The position numbers and the translations under genes are program-made. Below are positions 1 through 11,442 of a stretch of 64,000 bases of DNA, piece by piece. The DNA is from Heligmosomoides polygyrus polygyrus. Taxonomy: Eukaryota > Nematoda > Chromadorea > Rhabditida > Heligmosomidae. The stretch covers positions 88,595,960-88,659,959 of the forward strand of contig OX377206.1 of the NCBI GenBank assembly GCA_947396885.1. Direction: 5' to 3'. Position 1 is the first letter of the stretch, and each line of letters opens with the position of its first letter. The notes below the pieces were generated by a model. It did no database searches, was not told the DNA's origin, and was given only the letters and a program-made list of their open reading frames with translations.

Positions 1-219
1 TTCCCGACCAGGCCAACCAAGCCTTCCATCCCTCCGGGGTCGGTGAATTGGTACCAGACTTGCCTGGGAAGGATAGAGCGCTGATTTGTTCATCGGCTGG
101 CCACCGCAAGTCATTATATGGCCAAATACGCATTCAAATCGCCTCTACGATATCCCGTAGAAGTAGAATGCGCGGCGCAAAAAGGATTAAATAACGCTAT
201 CCTTTATCCTTATCCTTGA
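1..219 (+). mobile_element. tRNA-derived SINE, 5' end outside window
   Basis: Window opens inside a copy: GGCCAACCAAGCCTTCCATC, GGTGAATTGGTACCAGACTT and the tail CTATCCTTTATCCTTATCCT at about 193-216. Same family as the copies at 1459, 31050, 53358 and 54322. Confidence 0.85.
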
Positions 220-1458
220 AACGTACGCTACAGCGTACTTCCATGATATACCGCTGAGTAAAATGTTTAAGAGCTCCACACTATATTCTCTTTAACACTC
301 GTCTGGTTGCAAATACAAGAAGATTTAGATATCGCTTGCTGAGCAGCGAAAATTCAACGCTTCAAAGTTTACCAGTAGCCACCGTCTCAGTTGGAGGCTG
401 CACTATATTCTATATTCTAAACAGTTAAGCTCCAGAACTTTTTAGGAGAAGTGGTTTATAGAGGGCCATAAAGTTTCTTAGGGAGTTTGCCAAAAGTTGT
501 TAACTAAAAATATAATGAGTTAAATTTAGGCAATGTATATATAGGTCTTAAGAGGTGAGTAATAGTAAACTAAAAATACTTGTCTCATCTTTTATCACAT
601 CACGAGAAATTTCCTATGTAGACGGATTTCGATGCTGATCAGTTGTGAATAAAAACCTCTTTCTGAAGAATGAACTTGATACGTATGAATCTATTATATT
701 ATAAGAATAGGATATCATCTAAATTTATTACAGCCAAATTAAAATAGTAATTTAAAAACATATAAGGAATGCCCCATCATGCTATATTTTCCTTGAACTT
801 CTTCAGTCTTTCGCTCTGTTGTCATTGCTAGTTCTTAGTCGAACTATGTAGTCGTCTATCCAGGATAACAACTTCAAGAACATGATGCACGGCAGCTAAT
901 CTTAATGAGAGTGAACTTTGTAGCAACACACGTTAAAGTGACGATCTGGAAAAGCGAATTAGACTGAGCTTATTCAACCGCCCTTTTACGATCACTGACG
1001 GGCAAAGCCGATTATGGTCACTATTTGAACAGCAAACATGCCAATTACGGCTTAAAATACGGTTTGATTAGGAGAATCATTTACCATTTCCACTGTTTAG
1101 AACTCCTATTCGTTGTCGGTTTTTATTCAGTCAATTGAAAAATTCAAAAATTAGGTGTGGCACTATCCCTTTTACCCATCCAGCCAGCTCCATTAAAACC
1201 ATGGCCATACGACGTGGCAAAAGTTGGTTTATAAAGCATCGCCTTATAATTTCAATGTGCTTGTAAAAAAGGCGCAAAATTTGTAGAAATCTGGGCAGCG
1301 CTTCAAAATATTTATAATCCTGAAGCAGTTAGAAAGCCTTCATTGTCATTAAAGACTCACACAAAGATTTTGAATCACTATTTCGGAATCCTACTCTTGC
1401 TAAGGTAAAAAAGCATATATTTATTTTTGTCAAAATGCAATCAGTTTTCGAAAAGTTA
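220..1458. other. AT-rich stretch, nothing recognised
   Basis: No open frame with coding character, no clear terminal repeats. Probably decayed repeats or intergenic DNA. Confidence 0.5.
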
Positions 1459-1759
1459 AAAGATAAAGGATAAAGGATAAAGGACGGCGTTATTCAATCC
1501 TTTTTGGGATGCGCCACGCATTCTGCTTCTAAGGGATGTCGTGTAGGCGACTTGAATGCGTATCTGGCCATACAATGACTTGCGGTGGCCAGTCGATGAA
1601 CAAGTCAGCGCTCTATCCTTGCCAGGCAAGTCTGGTACCAATTCACCGACCCCGGAGGGATGGAAGGCTTGGTTGGCCTGGGCGAGGAATCCGAACCAGG
1701 AACCTGGTATCGGGTGCCGCGACAGCCGGCGCCTCCTCCGACTGCGCTACACGCGCCCC
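1459..1759 (-). mobile_element. tRNA-derived SINE
   Basis: Full copy on minus. Read on minus, the head is GGGGCGCGTGTAGCGCAGTC (tRNA-like start with A box), followed by a B-box-like GGTTCGGATTCC; the tail is a TCCTTTATCCTTTATCC repeat. About 300 bases. Confidence 0.88.
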
Positions 1760-2772
1760 TTCAAAAAGTTATACGACAAAAATCGGATGGCGAAAATGTT
1801 GATGTAAACACTAACATGAAATCGGGCAACGCTTTCAGAATTTTTTAAATTAAAAATAGACGGAACAAATGCAACAGTCTCTTAAAGTAGTTTGCTGAGT
1901 AATAGTGCAAATTGAAAAGTTTTAAGTCTAGCCTCACCTATTAAAAAGTTAGTGCTTTGGTAACCTGTAGCACCACATTAAAATCAAAGATTGTAAACCA
2001 AATCTACCGGTATGCAGTAAAAATTTCAAAAGTCACACGGTAACGAAGACCATGTAGAAATACAAATGTGGATAATAACAGTAGAATGGGAAAAATCTGT
2101 CCTAGATGGGAGGGTACAACCCAAGAGGTGTTCCTTTTATTCCATTGAATTTTAATAGACCCGTGATATCATAACGCAGCAAATGGAATACTCGAACAGT
2201 TAAGGTGAGGGAATGTGGAGGCAAAACACGATGTGCTACCATCCGTCTAGGAGACGTTGAAATATAAGTTCTTATAAAGCTTTTCCACGATAAAAGTTGC
2301 TGAATAATTAAAGAAAAAGTGAAGTTTAGAAGAAGTCCACGTTTCTTGAAAAATTGCGCTCGAATCATTGTTTTGGCTGCTGCAAGTCAGATAGTGTAAA
2401 ATGCAACATCTGCAGAATGCAATTAATTTTTCAACAAATGTTACGGTAACAAGGACAGAGCGACTATAAGCGGCTTACTGTCTGCCTAGCGCCCCTAAAG
2501 AATAACACTGGCCCTGCGTGCTGATAGGGAAGGCAAGCAACTCTCGCGTCGTCCAACTGCTAGCAAATCAAATCAGATAATCGATGCCGTGTGTGCGTGG
2601 CTACGGTAGCGCGGTGGTCGTGGTGATATGACGGGGTGACGCTAGAAGGAGGGGATAATAGGATAGGCAGCGTATTAGCTTCGTCAATCTGTTGCCACAT
2701 AAGCGCGGTGACTCAGCGCAAACGGCATTATAGGTGGGTTTTCACGCCTATTTGAAGCCGAAGACGTTTCAG

Positions 2773-3104
2773 AGGTCTGGAAAGATCGGATTCAGAAGTC
2801 GTTAGAAGATACCCGATCGATCATTCGAAGTATGAGGCAGTTCTTCGAAGTTGATGCAAACGAGGTGTGCGCGCCGGCGTCGAGCCACGGCCGGTGGGCG
2901 TGGTGCATCGCCGAGCCGAACCAATCATGGAGCGCGCACTACTGTAAACTCTGGTGGATCATGAAAAACCAGTCGGACTGGCAGCCGTTAAACAACGTTA
3001 AGCAACGGTTTCAGTCTCTGAAGCGCTATCATCAATCCCTCGGGAAAGTCTCCACATGGAGCAGATGGTCGTGGGATTTCACCAAAGTCTTCTGGCTCTG
3101 TTGA
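2773..3104 (+). CDS. Orphan coding-like segment, possibly a terminal exon
   Basis: Open frame well above local GC content. Acceptor ACGTTTCAG at 2765-2772; reads EVWKDRIQKSLEDTRS, then MRQFFEVDANEVCAPAS and a Trp-rich part (GRWAWCIAE, CKLWWIMKN, STWSRWSWDF), ending at TGA 3102-3104. Several Trp and Cys hint at an extracellular fold but I recognise no family. No polyadenylation signal close behind. May instead be part of an unknown repeat. Confidence 0.3.
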
Positions 3105-5148
3105 CCTCATTATCTCACCTACTACTAGGTAAGGAGTCCAGTAATTACTGCACGAAGAAATGGTTTTATTGCTCAAACAATTAAAATCTTAATTATTGGC
3201 ATTAGACCGTGATGCTGTAAAATTCGGCAATTACGACGCGGCAAGTTCGCTACGGCCTCCGACTCCGATTTACGATCACAATCGAGGGTGTCCGCTGTGA
3301 TCACGTTCAAATAATGAGCAGTGCAAATCTGATGACTCCATTAGGCTGGCTGAATAGGCTAAGAAGCCAAATTTTGATTAGCACGCTACTTGAGATTCTT
3401 ATTAACAACTTTATTGTTTAATTTATAATAAAATTTTTCGTTCACTGAAAAAAATAGGCAGTAAGAAACAAAGAATCTATGCGTGCGTTCAGCGCTTTTA
3501 TTGGCTCAATAGATAGCAAAAAAACGTTGGATAAAAAAATTTTAAGCAGTATTATGTACCAATAAGTTAAGGGAAAAACTTAGCAAACAAGTTAATTACT
3601 TGAGGAATTCTTTGTCGCAATGCCTGCTGTGATTTCTATAGAAAAAATATAGCTATAAATGCTTCTATATAAACGTTCTATCGTCCTATCTCTTATTGTA
3701 ATGTTTACCTGCTATTTGTAAAGTTTATAAGGTTTTTCTTAAAGCTTGAGGCTCTTCCTAAAGATGGTTCCATTTTGCGGCATCTTAGATAATAATTGCT
3801 AGAGGTCAAAATGCCGTAGTACTACAACTTAATGAATACTTATGAAATAAAGAGCTAACTTAAATAAGCCATAATAATGGTCAAAACACATAAATGAGTC
3901 TACTTAATTGTAAAATTCGTTAGTTACCCTTTATGTAATTAATTATTTAGTTATTTACCTATAAACACATAAACCCAGTTGAGAAGAAAATAAAGATTTA
4001 ACCATTTTTAGAAGCTGTAGGACGACAATATTAAACCAGAATTAACTGTACGCCACTGTCCTCTTCAGCTCCTCTGAGTCCTCAACAGAGCAGCAAAGTT
4101 CACCAAAGATTATGACCGAATTAAAAAATATATGATTACAGAAGGAAGACTTTAATTTTTCAATGTGATTTCTCATAAACTGAAAGGTCGGCAAATGCCC
4201 ACATTACGAATGAAAATAACAAATCGGCAAAATAAATATTCGAAAGAGGCAAGAAAATAATGGGTGAAGCGCTAGCTTGCCTGTCTTTCAGCTTGAAATT
4301 TCTTGAACAAACTTCTTTTAAGCCTAAACAGAAATTCGGAGGTTTCTTGAGAGCGAGTTTTCATCACCAGCTGAGGAACCACGTTTAGGACGACAGAGCA
4401 AAAAGACAGGCATTAAAAATTAACAGTTTAAGCTAAATTTGTTATTTACATATAAAATACTTAGGGAAGTGGTTGGAGTTTTATTTTTTAAATGTTGCAT
4501 ATGCAGTGAAGGAGATGATCGTTTGTGCTCATAGAATGTGTAAAATTACAAACGAATATGTCTTCAACTGCTAAAATTGCTAACGTCGAAACCAAGTCAT
4601 ACTCGATTTTTTTGTCGGTCTAAATATTCATGAGGAGACTTAGAAAATTTCATTTCGCTTTTGAAACTAGGACGAAAAGAGTAGGTACAAGCTATTGTCG
4701 ACTTCTTACTCTTTTGACCAAGCTAAGCATTGGGTTTCGACAGAATACTAAATGGACGGTAACTTGTTGATCAGCTCGATTTTTGTAAACAATAAGATTA
4801 AACTAGGCAAATGCTGCAGCTAAATAAGCACTTTCAAAAGTTGAAGACATTTTACAAATGCTGCGCTTTCCAACTTCTTAAGGATTCAGCGGAATTTTTC
4901 CCTTCCTTTCCAACGCTTTGCAGCCATTTCCCTAAAGTGAAAGGCTAGATAGCACTGTAAAGTCCATAGATACGTGAGAAAGTATGCCCTCCTAAGATCG
5001 ATAGCGATCGATAACAGTGAACTTCAATAGCTGACAGTGAACATGCATATGGGAATAGGGAGGTGTGAATGCGTCTAGGGAGAGATGCAGTTCCGGTTGG
5101 TGCTGCGTGCAGTCCCATAAATGCGTATCTAATCATTCACTTCCTCAC
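3105..5148. other. AT-rich intergenic stretch
   Basis: No gene or element recognised; short open frames only, base composition like introns elsewhere in the window. Confidence 0.5.
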
Positions 5149-5403
5149 CTCGGAGAGGTAACGAGGTCCTATGTATCTACAACGCTGAGCACCGTGATTG
5201 CCTAAGCCAAGGTCAGCTCCGTCGCACAGTGGAAAAAGCTGAACGGCCACACGAAGTTCAGTGCCGCGTTCGGAAAGTTGATCAGCAGCGACAGGAATAA
5301 GTGTGGATGTCGAAGTGAGTGTGGTGGAGCAGTCGTTCGGTCGAATGTCTCGTGGCACTTTGGCCGTCAGCCTGGCGAGGTGCCACGTCCTCAGGTGCTC
5401 CAC
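5149..5403 (-). CDS. Orphan coding-like segment with strong splice donor (minus strand)
   Basis: About 85 open codons on the minus strand from a GTG at 5403 towards 5149, reading HLRTWHLARLTAKVPRDI and later LRVAVQLFPLCDGADL, GC-rich in an AT-rich setting. It ends in a consensus donor GAG|GTGAGG. The frame is closed upstream near 5415. No partner exon or family recognised. Confidence 0.25.
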
Positions 5404-5420
5404 CTCATCGTCTTATCGCT

Positions 5421-6956
5421 GGCTGCTATCTGCAGGTGAACTGCATGCCTTCAAGGTATATCCGGCGCTAACTAGCACCGTCGGCTACTGAGATTTCACC
5501 ACCACTCGTAAATCGCCACCGGAATAGTCTCACTTTAATCACTTGCCACGACCTACAGCAACTGGGACCGTAGTAGGGCATCGTATTTGGCATTACAGTA
5601 ATCAACTCATGCATCAACTCCCAAACAGGCCTAAAATTTAGGAAGGGTAAGTTCTGAAACCTGCCAGCTATTAATCAGCTCGCCTTTGAAGCATTCCATG
5701 CGTGATGTAAAAATTTTGAGAAGAAAATGGTTTCGCTTGAAAAAATGATCTGCGATTCTAAAGACCATGGTGATTTTGTTATAAATCATCAGTTAATGTC
5801 CTTCGATGCGTTGTAAAATTCTAACTAAATTCAAAACTTATGTGGCATGCTTTTAAAGTCATTAGAAGTTAGTGAAAGCCGACGCAAAGACTAGGAGGCG
5901 TGAGCACGGGTAAAAAAAGTCGGAGTTGAATAATTTATATTTTCGTGAGTTGTTCTGCTTATTTACATTTTAATTTACTTGTTACTAGTTTTGTACAACT
6001 ACTAACATTCAAGTGTATTTTATTTCTCCGAAATTTCGCGCTGGAACTGGAAACCTCGCCGTGTCTCTTTCGGACAATTGAAAATTACAAAAAAATGCTT
6101 AGAATGCACCATTTTTTTGCAATACCTTGAAAAATTAGTAACAACTGTGCGAAGACTGAATTTCATAACATACAACGTTAAGATTTAACGAAATTTTGCA
6201 CTAGAATTAATTTTTCTCTCTATGTGAATGAATCCAAAGATCCATGAAATTCCGAACCAAAATCAGGACTTTTAATTTTAGTTCAGAATTTCAATTAATT
6301 AGTGAAGCTCAGCTAAATATTTCAATTAGTTTTTAAAACAAGTTACAGTATAATTTACTGCAGTTTACAACAGCGATGTTGGTTTATACATGCGACATTT
6401 ACAAATGTTATTTTTAAAATTTTATCTTAATATTCTTAGCCGACATAAGTACTTAAAAGGCTTGTTATTTCGAGAAATTAGGAAACTGCCTATTGTCAAG
6501 GGAGATTCAGTGCTGCACATTTGAAAGAATGGACTTTATAATCTATTTATATTCCCATTCCTATAAAAAGGGATATTATCAATCAACGAAGATATGTGGT
6601 GCATACACTCCAGTAGTGGGTAAAACTTCAGTGCAAAAACAAAGTTGATAAAATATATAAAATAAATATCACAGTAGGAAATACTAAAGCACACTTTGAA
6701 AAAATCAGTTTTATTTTGTTCATTTAGGATTTCCTCCACATTATTTTACAGCACTATTTAAAATCTAGCTGCACGTGGCGCAATAGGTTGAAAACCAGTA
6801 CATATTTCCGGCGGCATCACGAATCGATCATAGTTCATTACACTCCGAGACAAACCGAACCATTCATCCCTCAAAATCTGTTCGGTATTTTCTAGAGAGG
6901 TTAAAACTGCTGAGTTTTTAATCATCAGGCCACGAAAAGCAATTGTTTAGGCCAAG
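5421..6956. other. AT-rich intergenic stretch
   Basis: Nothing recognised apart from low-complexity AT sequence. The 61- and 67-codon open frames here show no coding character. Confidence 0.5.
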
Positions 6957-7050
6957 CGCGCATTCAGTTAGCCCTACGACTGCCCGTAGATGTACAATGC
7001 ATGGCGCATCCCGAAAAGAATTGAGTAACGTCGTCCTCTATCCTTTTGCC
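6957..7050 (+). mobile_element. SINE tail fragment
   Basis: Only the 3' third is left: GCCCGTAGATGTACAATGCA, GGCGCATCCCGAAAAG, ending GTCCTCTATCCTTTTGCC. Confidence 0.65.
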
Positions 7051-7426
7051 TACTTTATAAAAGTCATTTTACACAAGAGGCCTAAAAAACGCTTGCACCA
7101 TTGCAATGTTTATGAAAATCGTATTTTCGGCTATACAAGCGTTTTTCAAATCCAACAAAGGAGGTGGCTATCACCAATGCTGCTTTTTTGCTTTGTTTTT
7201 AGCATTAATATAACTTGTTACTTGCGCTATTTAGTTGAAATACAAAATTTAGTGTGCTCTGCTCAAGTAATTCGTATTAACCGCTGTCGTAGATAGCTAG
7301 CATAAACAACCACTTCAAAGACTTTTTGCATCAATTTTTTAGATGTCGATTTAGCATTTTGGTATTTCAGAGCCTTTTCTGTTATCTCATGCTAAGTAAG
7401 CAGAAAAATTTTGAACCTATCGGTTT

Positions 7427-7728
7427 AAGGATAAGGGATAAAAGACGGCTTTACCTAATCTTTTTCGTGTTGCGCCGCGCATTCTACTTCTACTGGATGT
7501 CGTGGTTGCAATTTTATATGCGTATTTGGATATACTATAACTTGAGGTGGAGGTGGACAGCCGATGAACAAGTCAGCGCTATATCCTTCCCAGACAAACT
7601 TGATACCAATTCATTGACCCTGGAGAGATAGAAAGCTTGGTTGACCTGAGAAGTAAATTCGATCCAAGAATCTGGTATCAAGTGCACTCGACAGCCGGCA
7701 CCTCCTCCGACTGCGCTATGCGCGCCCC
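7427..7728 (-). mobile_element. tRNA-derived SINE, diverged
   Basis: Whole copy with substitutions; tail at 7427 (AAGGATAAGGGATAAAAGAC) and head ending ACTGCGCTATGCGCGCCCC. Confidence 0.82.
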
Positions 7729-8233
7729 AATCAGTCGTTATAGGATGGAAGGAGTAAGTGCCTACAGTAAAGAGCGCAGACGTGTCAATGTTCTTAGCTA
7801 ATTGACTAATTTACAAACATAAACAAGCAAATAAATAAATTTATTTGTTTATTTGCTTTTCTGAGTTTATCATAATGTGAACCACAATTTGATTTCATTT
7901 AAAATTTTCTTAAACATTCTTTTCACCCCTAAAAAAATATTTTTGCCCCTAAAAAATTTTCACCTCTAAAAAATAAAATTCGAAAAGAAAACGATTGGCC
8001 TGTAAGAGTAAATAATATTGAATAGATAAATGCGTTAATGATTCCTAGGTCAATGTGTTAAAATCCCTTCAATTTTATAAATTTTCGCTGAAGTTGTTCT
8101 GAATTTGCAAACAGTCCTTCAGAAAGTCTACGAGCGTAACACGGCGAAGGGATTCTTGTACAGAGTCGGAAGAATTCTGGTTACTTGTACGGGTTGACCG
8201 TATGAGTTTCGCCTACAGAGTAAGAGGATTAGG

Positions 8234-8716
8234 TTAGTTATTCCGAATTCGCGTCCGACACGGTAGAACACGTGATGTACCCATAACTATGTACTTATCT
8301 CTATCAAGGACAATGATTGATAGTGTCAGGAGATGGAATGCGAAAGAATCAGCGCGTAAGTACATATAGGGAGGAGCAGAAGCTCGTGAGATATGGAGAC
8401 GAACGGGAAAATTTAGATCTTCAGAGCAATGAGCAGAGAATGAGCTGTAGCTGAGGACTTCAGAGCCACGAGAAATCCCTGGAGAATCTTCGGAGCCGTT
8501 CTCCAACAGAGCGATGTCCAGAAGTGAATCGGTCAGCTTGTCGGAGAAGTTTACCAACGACTCACGTAAATGACGGCGACAACGACAACGACGACGTGCG
8601 CCGATTCTGGAGCGATGATGACGATGATGCGATGCGCTGTGCAACAACACCAACCGTGACGGTGAAGAGCCACCGAACACGGGCCGGCCGGCTGCTGCGG
8701 TGGTCGTCACACTCAT
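8234..8716 (-). CDS. Uncertain 160-codon open frame (minus strand)
   Basis: Longest uninterrupted frame in the left third, ATG at 8716, stop at 8234. It starts MSVTTTAAAGRP, passes a His/Arg-rich section (SASHHRHHRSRIGARRR) and an acidic, Ser-rich section (LLDIALLENGSEDSPG). Local GC is raised and an ACG microsatellite lies just upstream. No known domain; could be chance. Confidence 0.2.
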   Translation of the reverse strand: MSVTTTAAAGRPVFGGSSPSRLVLLHSASHHRHHRSRIGARRRCRCRRHLRESLVNFSDKLTDSLLDIALLENGSEDSPGISRGSEVLSYSSFSAHCSEDLNFPVRLHISRASAPPYMYLRADSFAFHLLTLSIIVLDRDKYIVMGTSRVLPCRTRIRNN

Positions 8717-8943
8717 GAAATTCTATCAACTTATGCAAATCTCGACGAGGTACAGTGTGCCTCCATGCACAAGGTTGACTGACTGGACGGCGGCTGACTG
8801 ACTGATCGCGCCGCACACTCGCACATGAACATTGAAATTCGGTCTGATTTGGAGGGCCCCACCACCCGTCTGACGATAGGGGGACCATTCGTTGGTGGAA
8901 GAGCAAAAGTGAACCGCTGGCCACTTAAGGCCGCCGGTTATTA

Positions 8944-8970
8944 CGACGACGACGACGACGACGACGACAT
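8944..8970. repeat. (ACG)9 microsatellite
   Basis: Uninterrupted ACG repeat in a GC-rich stretch. Confidence 0.95.
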
Positions 8971-10106
8971 CTGTCGGCCACGGTGACAAACTCCCATCTC
9001 ATGATCATCGTGGATAACAACAGGAAGCAAGCATTAGGAGAGGAAGTCTCACTGAAAACACTTCGCCCATAAACAGAACGCGTCATCGATTAAGGCGGCT
9101 TGTCATCTCAGAATCTCAAATGGAGACGATGGATGGATGCTGACCTTGAAACGTCCTTGAAATAATTCAAAATTGAAGCATACATGCATGACACGGCAGT
9201 CACAACCTTTTCTACGAAGTTAAACAAATAATCAATGCCTCCAGTTAAACTATTTGGCAAAACTAAGAGAATTTTGCTATGCAGCTGCTGAAGCAATGAT
9301 TTTTTTATGAATTCTTTGACGGTGTGAAATTCTATTTCGTCATCGCTAATGGTTGTTGAGAGGTTACGGGAGGGGCAGAGGCGGTGTGATAAGACCACAA
9401 CATGGACATGGAGACGGCGTCGAACTGATTTCTCAAATATTTGTGTCATTTATCACTGTTTGTGTTGGCTGAGCTTCAAAAAAAATTAGATCGAGTGCTT
9501 AGCTTGCACAGTGAGCGTTGCCATTTTCACGTAAAACTAGACATTTTTTTAAAAATCAAATAAGAAGAATTTGAAATACAATGAACTCATTCGAAATCAA
9601 AGCAGAAGTCTTTCAAATTAAGCTAAACATTTATTTACGTTGAGTGAACCAGTAAAAATGTAAGTATTCAAGCTATTGTTAGCTATGCTTAAACTCGGAT
9701 AGGCTAAGAGATTTTTATACATTCCTATAACCTTTTTTCAGCTTCTAGCCCTATATAAATTACTTAGTATACGCACATTGCTACGGTGGTTGCCAGAAAG
9801 TCAGTGTAGCTAGATGGTATTTACTAAGTTGGAGAGGTTTTTAATTTTATAATATAATTTAACGTTCATTTTGCTGTTGTTTTAACGGCTATTTTGTTTG
9901 TTTAAAGATTTCGTTGACGTAGTAGCGCACCCTCAAGCGCATTTGAATGAACAAATAAATAAATAAATAAATAAATAAATAAAGTTTTCGATTAAGAAAT
10001 TTTTAATAGCGATTTTGAATCCAAACAGCTCTCTTTATTCCCCTTCCTATGCGCCAAAAAAGCAAACGAGTTTCGTTGTGTTATACGAAACCAAGCACTT
10101 TTTTCA
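8971..10106. other. Intergenic stretch, no gene recognised
   Basis: Moderate GC to about 9450, then AT-rich. A 113-codon minus frame at 9108-9449 has no recognisable domain and no splice context. Confidence 0.4.
9951..9982. repeat. (AAAT)n microsatellite
   Basis: Seven to eight AAAT units. Confidence 0.95.
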
Positions 10107-10397
10107 GAAAAGGATAAAGGACAGGTTATGCAACGTTGTTTGGGATGCGCCACGCATTGTACATATGTCTAACGGCCATCGTGGAAGCAAGTTGAATGAG
10201 CATTTGCCTTTCACAACAATGAATTGCGATGAGCCAGCCGATAGAAAAGTCAGTATTTTATCGATTCTAGACAAGCTCAGTACTAGTTCACCAATCTTTG
10301 AGGGATGGGAGGATTGGTTGGCCTGGGCGGAGCCTAAACCAAGAACTTGAAATTGAGCTGCACGTAGTAACCGGAGCCTCCTACTGCGCTAGCACTC
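10107..10397 (-). mobile_element. tRNA-derived SINE, diverged
   Basis: Tail AAAAGGATAAAGGACAGG, middle GATGCGCCACGCATTGTACA, damaged head ending CTACTGCGCTAGCACTCGC. Confidence 0.8.
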
Positions 10398-10966
10398 GCT
10401 GAGTACGTTGTGATTTTCATAGAATTAACAACGAACGTTTCGTTAAGGAGATGCTGTGTAAAAATCAGCGGCAGAGCGATTTACGAAGAAAAAATAACGC
10501 GCCATTTTTCACTACGCACCTTCACGTACACAGAATGAATCAGATGAAAATCTCATCGTGCTAGGAATTTACAGTTTATTCGAATGTTATGCTGGAACTT
10601 TTTTGCTTTTATTAAATTACAGGCCTGTTAATTTATTTAACGTACAGTTTAAAAAAAAGAAAAAATTGAAAAACTTATGAAGCCGAAAGAGCAAGATTTT
10701 CATAAACATTAAGGTTCGTTCGTCGCTTCCATCTTCTCTGCAAGATGTCGCTTCGTAATATTTAGAAAAGACTACAATCTAAAATTTAAAAATTGTAAGC
10801 AACTAATTTTAACTCTAACAACTGACTTTAAATTTTCAATTTTTTTAATGTCAAGGGGCTGCCTCGTCTTGCCTCGCCTTTCTTACAGTAGTGGCACTCC
10901 TAAGGAACACGGATGTGCCCTTTGGCTTCTTCAGTCTTCAACAGCAGTATAACATCTGAAAAACAG

Positions 10967-11160
10967 GTTTGGAATCCGCATCTGTTCCAGAACCATCTCT
11001 ATACGCTTCTTCATCTACACCTCCACTTAAGTCACTGCTGAGTCAGAAAAAAGTCACTAGTCCGGTCTGTTACGGCAGTTTCGAGCCACGAAGGTCTCGT
11101 ACTGGGCGTGTGTCACATCTCAGTTATCAGCATGATGGCAGCGTTATCAGACGGCGATAA
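10967..11160 (+). CDS. Orphan terminal-exon candidate
   Basis: Acceptor GAAAAACAG at 10958-10966, then 64 open codons to TAA at 11158-11160. Reads ESASVPEPSLYASSSTPP, then a basic C-terminus (FEPRRSRTGRVSHLS, SVIRRR). The composition resembles a disordered C-terminal tail. A mariner is inserted about 280 bases downstream. Upstream exons not found. Confidence 0.35.
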
Positions 11161-11442
11161 ATCAAACTAGCACCATCCCCTTCGCAGCCAAAACAGAAGG
11201 CTGCATCGGGGGCCATAACCACACAACGCGAAGCACTGAATATGGCTCAGCGCTGATTCAGGCGAGAGTTGTGGGATCTATCCCACTGCGGGGGGAGGGG
11301 CTTCAGTCATTTTAATAACGACGGTAAAATTGAAATTGACCAAACCATGGCGGCTACACACTGCCATACTGGGAATAGGTGGCATAGCTTGAGAACCTAT
11401 ACTAGATACTAAATACTAGAGAATATAAATAATACAATAAAT

